A DNA stretch of 64,000 bases from JBBATK01 sp044228285 (GTDB lineage: Bacteria; Bacteroidota; Ignavibacteria; Kapaibacteriales; NICIL-2): assembly GCA_044228285.1 (NCBI GenBank), contig JBGAVD010000002.1, positions 434,001-498,000 on the forward strand, in the 5' to 3' direction. A model generated the notes under the pieces. The model was not told the DNA's origin, ran no database searches, and was given only the letters and a program-made list of their open reading frames with translations. Position numbers and translations under genes: made by a program. This document shows positions 55,644 through 63,522 of the stretch, piece after piece; the stretch's first letter is position 1; each line of letters starts with the position of its first letter.

Positions 55644-56423
55644 TTAGCGACCGCGAAAGGTAGCAACAGCCTTGTCGAGAAAGGCTCTGGTGCCTTCACG
55701 AAAATCTTCGCTTCCACAGAGAGCGCCGAATTCGCGTGCTTCTGTTTGCATACCCAGAGCTGGGTCAGTGCCTTGACTTGCGATACAGCGCAACGACGAC
55801 TGCACAGCAAGTGGAGCCATTGATGCAATTTGTTGCGCGGTACTGAGTGCTGCAGTCATGAGTTCATCGGCTGGCACCACCTTGTTGACCAAACCGATAC
55901 TGAGAGCACGTTCTGCACTGATGATGTCGGCACTGCAGATTAACTCAATTGCCACAGCGCTTCCACACAAACGAGCTAAACGTTGCGTGCCACCATAACC
56001 TGGAATGATCCCGAGCTTGACCTCAGGTTGGCCGAACTTAGCGTTGGCAGAGGCGTAGCGGAAGTGACAAGCCATTGCGAGCTCGCAACCGCCACCTAGT
56101 GCGAAGCCATTCACAGCAGCAATAACCGGGACAGGGAAGTTCTCGATGCGCGTGAAGATGGCTTGACCACGTTCGGCGAAAGAGGCACCACTTTCTGCAT
56201 TGCATTCGTGTAGTTCAGCGATGTCGGCACCAGCTGCAAAGGCTTTAGGGCCAGTACCACTAAGAATAACACATCGAAGGTTGCTTTGCTCAGAAAGCCA
56301 TTGAAAGGCTTGATCAAGTTCGTTGAGTAACTGAGCGTTTAGGGCATTGAGTTTGTCGGGGCGGTTTAAGAGAACTGTTGCGATCTCGCCCTCAAGGTGA
56401 AGAGTGATTGTCTCGAAATTCAT
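55644..56423 (-). CDS. enoyl-CoA hydratase / isomerase
   Basis: A 259-residue crotonase-family enzyme. The oxyanion-hole segments AAGADIAEL (about 65) and GGGCELAMACHFRYA (about 110) and the catalytic glutamates in PEVKLGIIPGYGGTQRLARL mark it as an enoyl-CoA hydratase acting in fatty-acid or amino-acid oxidation. It heads a two-gene unit with waaA, an unusual pairing that suggests simple co-transcription rather than a shared pathway. Its promoter has a TAATTTTG box (56458-56465). Confidence 0.92.
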   Translation of the reverse strand: MNFETITLHLEGEIATVLLNRPDKLNALNAQLLNELDQAFQWLSEQSNLRCVILSGTGPKAFAAGADIAELHECNAESGASFAERGQAIFTRIENFPVPVIAAVNGFALGGGCELAMACHFRYASANAKFGQPEVKLGIIPGYGGTQRLARLCGSAVAIELICSADIISAERALSIGLVNKVVPADELMTAALSTAQQIASMAPLAVQSSLRCIASQGTDPALGMQTEAREFGALCGSEDFREGTRAFLDKAVATFRGR

Positions 56424-56457
56424 GATTGCTCCAAGGTTCCTGGGTTAGTGGTCGGCA

Positions 56458-56486
56458 CAAAATTACTAAATTGCTGCGGCAGCAAC
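56458..56486 (-). promoter_or_regulatory. Bacteroidota-type promoter for ech-waaA
   Basis: GTTG (56486-56483), 17 bases, TAATTTTG (56465-56458), 35 bases before the hydratase ATG. The -7 box is exact; spacing is two short of 19. Confidence 0.4.
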
Positions 56487-56549
56487 GAGCAGTGCACTCA
56501 GAAGAGATTGAAGTGTACATGCGCGATTTGACGACCAGCGTGTCCAAAC

Positions 56550-57065
56550 ATGAATAGCAGCATTGCACAGGAGATCCAACGGAAATTCCAGCGCAGAAAA
56601 TTTGAGTATCTGGCTCTTATTTCCGTGCAAGCCTTCTTTGCTGGTGCGTTTCACGGTTTGTTGCGTCCTATGATCTGCATAGGACTGGTGATAAGCACCA
56701 GTGGTATGTGTTGGACACTCACGCAGTATCGTCAGAAACGGAGTACACTCCCGGAGTTCAATCGCTTCAGAGTGATTGTTGATACTCTGGAAGTTCTCTT
56801 CCTCATGCTCTTCGTGACACTTTTCAGTATTAGTGCTCTGAAGATGGATGTGGATCTCACGGTGTATTATGCGCACCTGAGTGTGATGTTGCTTAGTTTT
56901 TTTTCGGCGACTCTTCTCACAGAATTGTTCTGGATCCGCCGGATCTTTCCGCTCCTCAATAGCGCTCAACAGTTGAACTATGTGGTCAATCTGAAGTCCT
57001 CTATTTTGTGGCCTTTCTCGCTCTCGTATCTGAAAAAAAGTCTTCGATGGAAAAAAGATTCATAG
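56550..57065 (+). CDS. small multi-pass membrane protein, function unknown
   Basis: A 171-residue protein with four predicted membrane segments (LALISVQAFFAGAFHGLL, MICIGLVISTSGMCWTL, VLFLMLFVTLFSISAL, VMLLSFFSATLLTELFWI). The loops are basic (RKFQRRKF, KKSLRWKK). No family was recognised. It overlaps the start of the downstream glycosidase by 19 bases, so the two are probably coupled. The start is divergent from the enoyl-CoA hydratase gene. Confidence 0.6.
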   Translation: MNSSIAQEIQRKFQRRKFEYLALISVQAFFAGAFHGLLRPMICIGLVISTSGMCWTLTQYRQKRSTLPEFNRFRVIVDTLEVLFLMLFVTLFSISALKMDVDLTVYYAHLSVMLLSFFSATLLTELFWIRRIFPLLNSAQQLNYVVNLKSSILWPFSLSYLKKSLRWKKDS

Positions 57066-58624
57066 TATGTCTATCCGTTCCGTATCACTCTCAACTCTGC
57101 AAGAGATGGCTTGGCTTATTCCTTATCGCCAGCCTTTTCCTTCTCAGTACTGACCTGCATTCAGCTTTACGCAAGAAAGGTGCGAGTTCAAAATCGAAGA
57201 GTAGTGCTTCAAAAAAGTCTTCCGCTTCGCGTAGCTCTTCAAAGCCATCGAAGAGTCGTAAGGGCGGCAAGATGTCGAAGAGTGCTCGTCGTGCTCAACG
57301 ACAACGAGATATTGCCTTGGCTCGTCAGGAGAGTAGAAATCCTCGAGCTTTGGCATCGATTAGTATTGCCAAAGACTCAATTCTAACAGACGGTGTGATC
57401 TATCGTCAGATTAATGTCACGCACGCAGATTCTTCACACAGTCTTGTTCATGCGCTTACTTGTGTGCTTCGCAATCCTAATTACAACGTGATGGCAGTGA
57501 AGGCAGACAATCAAGCGAATGCTCTTGAGCGCTTGAAGAGTATTCGGCAACGCTTGGATAGTGCGGAGAACAAAACACTGTATGCTGCGGTGAATGCTCA
57601 TTTCTGGAGAGCAGCTTCAACGACTGCTATAGGACCAACCGTTTGCAGTGGGGAAGTATGCGAAATGTTGCCGTACAAAGATTGGTGTTGTTGTTTCTTC
57701 GATATGAAGAATCGTCCTGTGATCGACACCATGCAGCTCAGTGCAACGCTGCGCAGAGTGCGTGGAGCTCAGCTGCGCGTGTCATCAGTGAATCGTAGAG
57801 TTGCAGCCGACTCTCTTGTGGTCTTCAATTCTTTTATTGGTCAAACAGTTCCCTACACGCCAACTGCTCAAATTGATCAAGAGATCGAGGAGAGTTTGAA
57901 CGATAGTACTTCACTAGCAAGAGATTCAACAGAGTTGCAGTTTACACGCGACTCGTTACGCACTGCACTCACTCGTCTCCGCCAGGAAGCCTCGGCAGAG
58001 TTCTCAACAGCTAAGGTTCAATGTCGCTACCTACGATCACCTGCAGTCAATCAAGACATTCCAATGGTCGTGCTCAGTATCAGTGATAGTGGTTCGGTTA
58101 CCATGCCTCTTCGAGGCTGCGTACTCTCGATGGGTGTGCAACAACTACGTTCACTTCACCTTTCTACCGGCGATACTCTTGTGCTGCGCTATACGACGAG
58201 TAAGCGCGATAGTGTGGTGTTTAGTAATGCCGTCTGTGGCACGCCGAAGCTAGTGCACAATGGAGCAGTGATCGACAACCTCAAGCCGCACAACGGTGGG
58301 AGCTTGCGTTTCTATTATCATCGCTTAGCTCGAACAGCCATCGGAACCGATATAACACGCAACACGATCTACATAGCAACTGTAGAGTGCAACGCTCGCT
58401 CAAAGGGCTTCAGCATTGCCGAGCTGGCCGAATTCATGAAGCGTTTTGGAGCCTACTCTGCTATGAATCTGGATGGTGGTGGCTCGGCTCAAATGTTAGT
58501 TGGGGATTCTGTGGTAAGTCATACACCAGACCAAGGTCAACGTCGTGTATCTGTCGCTTTAACTTTGGGTCGACGTAAAGCACATGGCACGAAATCTGTT
58601 CCTGATGCGAAGAAAGAGGAATAG
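57047..58624 (+). CDS. exported phosphodiester glycosidase (NAGPA domain) with basic linker
   Basis: A 525-residue exported protein. A signal peptide (about 15-45) is followed by a Lys/Ser/Arg linker of about 50 residues (SSKSKSSASKKSSASRSSSK), then an NAGPA/phosphodiester glycosidase fold: VNAHFWRAAST, GCVLSMG, NLDGGGSAQMLVG and the final RRVSVALTLG. The family includes the human N-acetylglucosamine-1-phosphodiester alpha-N-acetylglucosaminidase and bacterial exopolysaccharide enzymes. The basic linker may bind DNA or anionic cell-wall polymer. A central insertion (about 265-345) is coiled and acidic. The start at 57047 gives the most compact signal region. Confidence 0.8.
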   Translation: MEKRFIVCLSVPYHSQLCKRWLGLFLIASLFLLSTDLHSALRKKGASSKSKSSASKKSSASRSSSKPSKSRKGGKMSKSARRAQRQRDIALARQESRNPRALASISIAKDSILTDGVIYRQINVTHADSSHSLVHALTCVLRNPNYNVMAVKADNQANALERLKSIRQRLDSAENKTLYAAVNAHFWRAASTTAIGPTVCSGEVCEMLPYKDWCCCFFDMKNRPVIDTMQLSATLRRVRGAQLRVSSVNRRVAADSLVVFNSFIGQTVPYTPTAQIDQEIEESLNDSTSLARDSTELQFTRDSLRTALTRLRQEASAEFSTAKVQCRYLRSPAVNQDIPMVVLSISDSGSVTMPLRGCVLSMGVQQLRSLHLSTGDTLVLRYTTSKRDSVVFSNAVCGTPKLVHNGAVIDNLKPHNGGSLRFYYHRLARTAIGTDITRNTIYIATVECNARSKGFSIAELAEFMKRFGAYSAMNLDGGGSAQMLVGDSVVSHTPDQGQRRVSVALTLGRRKAHGTKSVPDAKKEE

Positions 58625-58825
58625 GGCAGAACGGAAGTAGAACATTAGATGCATTTGGTATAGCCCGCAGGTGCAGGCGAAGGAGCTTGAGAAGTTTTTT
58701 TGTTGAGGATGCTTCTTTGTGCAATAGATACGCAGCCCAAATTTCGCATTTGCTCAATTGCTCTATAGCCCATTAGCGCAATCGCCCTATTCGTCCAACA
58801 TCTCCATTCGTCTGACATTCCTATA

Positions 58826-58914
58826 AGCTCAACAGCCCCATGAGCTCAACAGTCCCATGAGCTCATCAGCCCAATGAGCTCAACAGCCCCATGAGCTCAA
58901 CAGCCCAATGAGCT
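58826..58914. repeat. 17-bp tandem array, left arm of composite locus 4
   Basis: Five complete 17-base units with consensus AGCTCAACAGCCCCATG (58826-58910), the sixth running into the left-facing 58-bp element at 58915. Units vary at one to three bases. The preceding 60 bases show more degenerate copies. Confidence 0.85.
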
Positions 58915-59398
58915 CAACAGCCCCGAGCTTTGATCGGGACTGCCCTGAGCAAATTCACCCCTTCGGGGCTCTGCTATGAAAACTCCTGGATGCCTATTCT
59001 GACAGCCCCGAGCAACGCTCGGGGCTGTTTGACACGCGCACCATGCTGCCCAGAGCAAATTCACCCCTTCGAGGCTCGCCATTGCCGGTAGAATTGCCTA
59101 TTAAACAGACGATATGGTAGGGAATCGATCGAAGCCGAACAACAATACAGTAGAGCCCTGAAAGGGCGTATTTTCTCAGGGCAGTCCCGAGCAACGCTCG
59201 GGGCTGTTGGACCCACGCACCAGGTTGCCCAGAGCAAATTCACCCATTCGAGGCTCGCCATTGCCTGTAGAATTGCCTATTAAACAGAAGATATGGCAGG
59301 GAATAGATCGAAGCCGAACAACAATACAGTAGAGCCCTGAAAGGGCGTATTTTCTCAGGGCAGTCCCGAGCAACGCTCGTGGCTGTTGTATAAACGAT
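58915..59398. repeat. composite repeat locus 4: 58-bp elements and 179-bp direct duplication
   Basis: A left-facing element at 58915-58972. Two right-facing elements at 59152-59209 and 59331-59388, each the last third of a 179-base direct duplication (59041-59219 and 59220-59398). Each duplicate also opens with a degenerate left-facing half element (CAGAGCAAATTCACCC, CTTCGAGGCTCG). An isolated outer hairpin (CCCCGAGC-AAC-GCTCGGGG) lies at 59006-59024. The locus fills the convergent gap between the glycosidase and quinone oxidoreductase genes. Confidence 0.85.
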
Positions 59399-59890
59399 CG
59401 TGGCTGTTGTATAAACGATCGTGGCTGTTGTATAAACGCTCGTGGCTGTTGTATAAACGATCGTGGCTGTTGTATAAACGATCGTGGCTGTTGTATAAAC
59501 GATCGTGGCTGTTGTATAAACGATCGTGGCTGTTGTATAAACGATCGTGGCTGTTGTATAAACAATCGTGGCTGTTGTATAAACGATCGTGTTTGTTGTA
59601 CCAACAATCGTGGTTGGAGTACGAACAATCATGTTTGTTGTACGAACATTCGTGTTTGTCGTACGAACAATCGTGGTTGTTGTACGAACAATCGTGGTTG
59701 TCGTACGAACAGTCGTAGTTGTTGTACGAACGATCAGGGTTGCTGTACCAACGCTCGGGGCTGTTTTACAAACATTCCGGGTTGTGGTGCCCACGATCGG
59801 GTCTGTTGTATCAACGCACAGGTCTGTTACACCAACCACGGGGCTGCTGTAACAACGCCAAGGCCTGTTACACCAACGTACGTGGCGCTA
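59372..59890. repeat. right 21-bp tandem array of composite locus 4, about 24 units
   Basis: The first unit, AACGCTCGTGGCTGTTGTAT plus A, continues directly out of the second right-facing element. Units nearest the element differ at about one base; units after 59590 diverge (for example TACGAACAATCG, then CCAACGCTCGG). Since 21 is a multiple of three, all frames stay open for long stretches and encode heptad strings such as YKRSWLL or FIQQPRS; there is no ribosome binding site, so these are not called as genes. Confidence 0.88.
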
Positions 59891-59925
59891 AACTTGGCGA
59901 GCCTTCCGCACCTACTCCCTTACCT

Positions 59926-60948
59926 TTACGGAACCAGTACAATCTTTCCTACGTAGTCACCGCTCTCAATGATACGATGAGCCTCAGCTGCTTGTTGAAG
60001 CGGCAAGACCGCATGGATATGCGTGCGGATATTTCCATCACCGAGAAGACGTACAAGGTTTTCCAGTTCGCTCTTGCGGCCCAAGTACAAACCGTGGATC
60101 GAGATGTGACGTAGGTAGGTTAGCTGAATGTTGAGTGTCACTTCACGTCCTGTGAGCATACCGCACAATAACAACTTGCCACCCTTACGTAGGAGGTTGA
60201 AGCTCGTTGGGAAGGTCTTGGGTCCTACATAGTCTAACACACAATCAACGCCACCTGGATAGAGTTTGCGAACCTCGGCTCCGACATCATCGGTGTAGTG
60301 ATTGAATACGTAGTCTGCCCCGAGAGAGCGCAGAATCTCAGCTTTCTCATTTTTTCCTGCAGTGGCAATCACCGTTGCACCGGCAGACTTCGCTAACTGC
60401 AACGCAAGAGTCCCAAAGCCACCTGAGCCTCCCCAGAGAAGAAAGGTCTGACCTTTTTGTAAATGAGCAACATCATACACTGCATGGTGAGCAGTAAGAC
60501 CCGAGATTGGAAGTGTTGCAGCGTCTTCAAAGCTGACGTTGTCTGGCAATCGAACCAAACTTGCCTCAGGAACGCTTACATACTCTGCATAACTGCCGTG
60601 CATGTGCATGCCATAGTATTTCCATCCATCCGACAAAAAAGCATCAGGATTCTCAGCTTCTGATTCAGGCACGACTAGTGGCCAACTCAGTACGCGATCA
60701 CCCACATGAAAACCTTTAACTTCTGCACCACACTCTTCAATAACTCCAGCGATATCGCCACCTGGGATGTGTGGAAGCGAAATATCGAGTCCTGGGTATC
60801 CGGCCCGCATCACCATGTCGATTCGGTTGACACTCGTGGCTTTTACGCGCACCAGCACTTGATGAGCGCTGGGCTTGGGTGTTGGAAAATCTTCAACATA
60901 GCGCAGCACATCAGCACTGCCGTGTTCGGGAATGATAATTGCTTTCAT
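59926..60948 (-). CDS. zinc-independent quinone/NADPH oxidoreductase (MDR family)
   Basis: A 340-residue medium-chain reductase. The GroES-like part (residues 1-140: VLVRVKATSVNRIDMVMRAG, PHIPGGDIAGVIEE) lacks the catalytic zinc ligands. The Rossmann part has LWGGSGGFGTLALQLAKSAGATVIATAG and SLGADYVFNH. This is the pattern of quinone oxidoreductases that reduce quinones or alpha,beta-unsaturated ketones with NADPH. AAAGGACT precedes the ATG at 60948. It follows the CPBP gene by 10 bases and menA is upstream, so menA-CPBP-qor is probably one operon; the tie to menaquinone is suggestive only. Confidence 0.88.
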   Translation of the reverse strand: MKAIIIPEHGSADVLRYVEDFPTPKPSAHQVLVRVKATSVNRIDMVMRAGYPGLDISLPHIPGGDIAGVIEECGAEVKGFHVGDRVLSWPLVVPESEAENPDAFLSDGWKYYGMHMHGSYAEYVSVPEASLVRLPDNVSFEDAATLPISGLTAHHAVYDVAHLQKGQTFLLWGGSGGFGTLALQLAKSAGATVIATAGKNEKAEILRSLGADYVFNHYTDDVGAEVRKLYPGGVDCVLDYVGPKTFPTSFNLLRKGGKLLLCGMLTGREVTLNIQLTYLRHISIHGLYLGRKSELENLVRLLGDGNIRTHIHAVLPLQQAAEAHRIIESGDYVGKIVLVP

Positions 60949-60958
60949 AAGAGTCCTT

Positions 60959-61597
60959 TTAAGTAAACTGAACTGGGAAGAGAACAAAGATGGTTGTGTC
61001 CCACAATGCGTGCGAGACGATGCCTGGAATGAGACTACCATAGCGTCGATACAGGAAGCCCCAATGCACACCTAAGACCAGTGCTGCAATGAGAAGCATT
61101 GGATTCATAGCCCAGATGTGTACAAGAGAATACAGTACTGCGGTGATTAGCATTGCTCTTTGCGCGCTAAAGCGCTCGGCGAATCGAGCTTGGACAAAGC
61201 CACGCCAAAAGATCTCCTCACATGGAGCAATGATGAAGAACAGTAAAGGCGCAATGTAGAAGGGATCTAACTGTAGACGTGTAGCATAGACGGCTTCGAT
61301 GTGAAGACGCGTCCAGTCAAACATGGTACTCATAAGCCAGACGCCTAGTCTACTCAAACCATAGAGCAACACTGCATGAACTGCACCGATACCAACAAAC
61401 TTCCACTCAAATGCAAAGAGCTGTTTCAAGCTTTGTCGCTGAAGCCGAAGTGTGAGCAGGGTCAGGCTCAGGGTCGATACAACCATAGCCTGCCAGAAGT
61501 ACTGATTGTGTATGCTGCGAGTCAGTTCAAACTGACTCGAGAACATCAGAAACCATAAACTGGCTGCAAAGACAAGCGATACGATAAGCTGGAGCAT
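60959..61597 (-). CDS. CPBP-family intramembrane metalloprotease
   Basis: A 212-residue multi-pass membrane protein with the CAAX-prenyl-protease/bacteriocin-processing motifs: APCEEIFWRGFVQARF (Glu-Glu and Arg), LVHI (His) and the last HALWD (His/Asp). Such proteins either cleave membrane substrates or act as immunity proteins. It lies between menA and the quinone oxidoreductase gene, 30 and 10 bases away. Seven or eight membrane segments are likely. Confidence 0.85.
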   Translation of the reverse strand: MLQLIVSLVFAASLWFLMFSSQFELTRSIHNQYFWQAMVVSTLSLTLLTLRLQRQSLKQLFAFEWKFVGIGAVHAVLLYGLSRLGVWLMSTMFDWTRLHIEAVYATRLQLDPFYIAPLLFFIIAPCEEIFWRGFVQARFAERFSAQRAMLITAVLYSLVHIWAMNPMLLIAALVLGVHWGFLYRRYGSLIPGIVSHALWDTTIFVLFPVQFT

Positions 61598-61627
61598 TCA
61601 GGTACAATGAGAACCGAGTGATGAAGG

Positions 61628-62551
61628 TTAAAACCAATGGCCAATTGCAATGCCAATGCACAGCAAAGCACCAAAGAGAAAGTGGTGTTGTGCTGTTGAA
61701 ACATCTGTCATAGCGATTTCTTCGGGAGCATTCAGAGGATCTGAGTTGCTAATTGCTTTGATGTTCTTGAGCGCTGGTGGCAAACTAAGCACAACGAGCA
61801 AACTCCAGGGACTGAGAACATTCATGATGACCAGAATGGCGACGATGACGAAGGCGGCAAGGACAATCAAGATATATTCCATTTTAGCGCCCTTTGGTCC
61901 TAGAACGGTCGACATTGTATGCAGCTTCGCCTTGCGATCATGCGAGATATCGCGGATGTTATTCGCGATCAGAATTGCAGCAACTAAGCAGCCAATCGGG
62001 AGGGAAGTGAGGATAACCTCGTTCGACATACTTCCCGTGAGCACGTAGTATGCACCACAAACCATAAGAGGACCCATGAGAATGAACACTAAGAGATCAC
62101 CCACAGCTATGTACTTGTAAGCAAAGGAGCCACCCCCACAATAGAAGTAACCACCCAGTATTCCAACAACACCAAGGATGAGAATCGGAGTGCCACGCTC
62201 GGCAACCATAAGCAAACCCAAGACGAAGGTTAATGCAAACAAGATCATACCAACGCGATAGACAGCGTCTGGACGTAACAACTCATCAACAAGGATGCGA
62301 CTCGATCCATAACTCTCTTTTGTGTCGACGCCCTTCTTATAATCGAAGTAATCGCTAACCAAATTCGTTGCTGCGTGAACCATGACCGAACAAATAATGA
62401 TTAGTGGTAACATGGTCCAATACACCTGTCCTTCAAAATTCAATGCTAATGCTGCTCCGAGTAAAGCCGGAGTGATGCTTGCAGTGAACGAAAAAGCTCG
62501 CACCGCTTGCATCCATAAACTCATGGGAGAACGGTCAGTTTGCACAGTCAT
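61628..62551 (-). CDS. menA: 1,4-dihydroxy-2-naphthoate polyprenyltransferase
   Basis: This 307-residue inner-membrane UbiA-family enzyme prenylates DHNA to make demethylmenaquinone. The two Asp-rich motifs are present (NLVSDYFDYKKGVDT, about 68; NNIRDISHDRKAK, about 195), and about nine membrane segments. The start at 62551 (MTVQTDRSPMSL) fits the family; the longer frame adds 26 residues. The TAnnTTTG box and a palindrome lie just upstream (separate entries). The cell therefore uses menaquinone. Confidence 0.93.
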   Translation of the reverse strand: MTVQTDRSPMSLWMQAVRAFSFTASITPALLGAALALNFEGQVYWTMLPLIIICSVMVHAATNLVSDYFDYKKGVDTKESYGSSRILVDELLRPDAVYRVGMILFALTFVLGLLMVAERGTPILILGVVGILGGYFYCGGGSFAYKYIAVGDLLVFILMGPLMVCGAYYVLTGSMSNEVILTSLPIGCLVAAILIANNIRDISHDRKAKLHTMSTVLGPKGAKMEYILIVLAAFVIVAILVIMNVLSPWSLLVVLSLPPALKNIKAISNSDPLNAPEEIAMTDVSTAQHHFLFGALLCIGIAIGHWF

Positions 62552-62608
62552 AGTGTTGATTGAATAAGTTCGAAGTGTTTGTTTGCGACATAGGCGATCA
62601 TTGTTCTT

Positions 62609-62624
62609 GACCGACTCGTCGGTC
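62609..62624. promoter_or_regulatory. TetR-type palindromic operator candidate
   Basis: GACCGACTCGTCGGTC, a 16-base inverted repeat (GACCGA/TCGGTC around CTCG), lies immediately downstream of the -7 box, over the expected start of transcription of menA. The sequence is of the GACCGAC-GTCGGTC type bound by several TetR-family repressors. No regulator gene lies in the window. Confidence 0.45.
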
Positions 62625-62626
62625 AG

Positions 62627-62634
62627 CAAAAATA
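62627..62634 (-). promoter_or_regulatory. -7 box of the menA promoter
   Basis: TATTTTTG on the minus strand, exact match to TAnnTTTG, 76 bases before the menA ATG. No good TTTG was found at 19 bases upstream. Confidence 0.35.
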
Positions 62635-62749
62635 CGAGCTCTTTGACGCCTGGCGTTGAGCAAGAATTGGAAATGTTTCCACCATCACTTAAACTCGTTT
62701 TGCCCTTTGGTCGTCATAGTGGAGAATACTAATTACATCGTTTTTCTGG

Positions 62750-63502
62750 ATGAAAAAGCACAATCGATCGGTTTTCATGCCTTTGGCACTCAGTCTCTTG
62801 TTTTTGAATGCATCTCTCGATGCTCAAGCGCAGGGCTGGTTGGATAAAGCGAAGAAAGCCGTTAAAGACTACTCAAAGGACTTAAGCAATGTGCCTTTGA
62901 CGGAAGAAGAAGCAGCAAAAGGAATTCGCGAGGCTTTGTCTAAAGGAGTGACGAAGGGCAGTGAGGCTTTAGCTATGCTTGACGGCTACTACGCGAACCC
63001 TCAAGTGAAAATCCCTTTCCCTCAGGACGCTCAGAAAGTGGAGAATACCCTGCGCAAAGCTGGCTTGGGTTCAAAAGTAGATGATGCGGTTCTATCCATC
63101 AACAGAGCCGCTGAACAAGCTGCAATTGAGGCAAAACCGATTTTCCTCGAGGCAATAACTGCACTGACTGTACAAGATGCCTTGGGCATCGTCAAAGGAA
63201 ATGACAATGCCGCTACTGAGTACTTGAAACGTAGTACCACCTCACAACTCACACAGAAATTTAGTCCTATCATCGCAGCAGCTCTTGAAAAGGTGCAAGC
63301 AACGAAGTATTGGGAAACGGTGATGAAGTCATACAATAGTATTCCATTCGTCGACAAAGTCAATACGGATTTGACGGCTTATGCAACGCAGAAGGCGATA
63401 GACGGGCTTTTTGTGATGATCGCAAAAGAAGAGCAAGACATTCGAACCAATCCACTTGCACGAAGCTCTGAGTTGCTCAAGAAAGTTTTCGGAGCGAACT
63501 AG
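62750..63502 (+). CDS. exported DUF4197 protein
   Basis: A 250-residue protein with signal peptide (MKKHNRSVFMPLALSLLFLNASLDAQA) and a DUF4197 domain: LTEEEAAKGIREALSKGV, YYANPQVKIPFPQDAQKVENTL, VDDAVLSINRAAEQA, ALTVQDALGIVKGNDNAATEYL and IDGLFVMIAKEEQDIRTNP. DUF4197 proteins are common in Proteobacteria and Bacteroidota; no function is established. It is divergent from menA. Confidence 0.88.
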   Translation: MKKHNRSVFMPLALSLLFLNASLDAQAQGWLDKAKKAVKDYSKDLSNVPLTEEEAAKGIREALSKGVTKGSEALAMLDGYYANPQVKIPFPQDAQKVENTLRKAGLGSKVDDAVLSINRAAEQAAIEAKPIFLEAITALTVQDALGIVKGNDNAATEYLKRSTTSQLTQKFSPIIAAALEKVQATKYWETVMKSYNSIPFVDKVNTDLTAYATQKAIDGLFVMIAKEEQDIRTNPLARSSELLKKVFGAN

Positions 63503-63522
63503 CGCTATATTGCAGCTCAATT

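Noticed and set aside
59372..59890. Heptad-repeat proteins encoded by the 21-bp array
   Set aside because: A 21-bp unit keeps frames open automatically; all frames on both strands are open, there is no ribosome binding site and the array decays without frame-preserving bias.
62609..62624. Terminator for an upstream gene
   Set aside because: There is no T-run and the position right after the -7 box fits an operator better.
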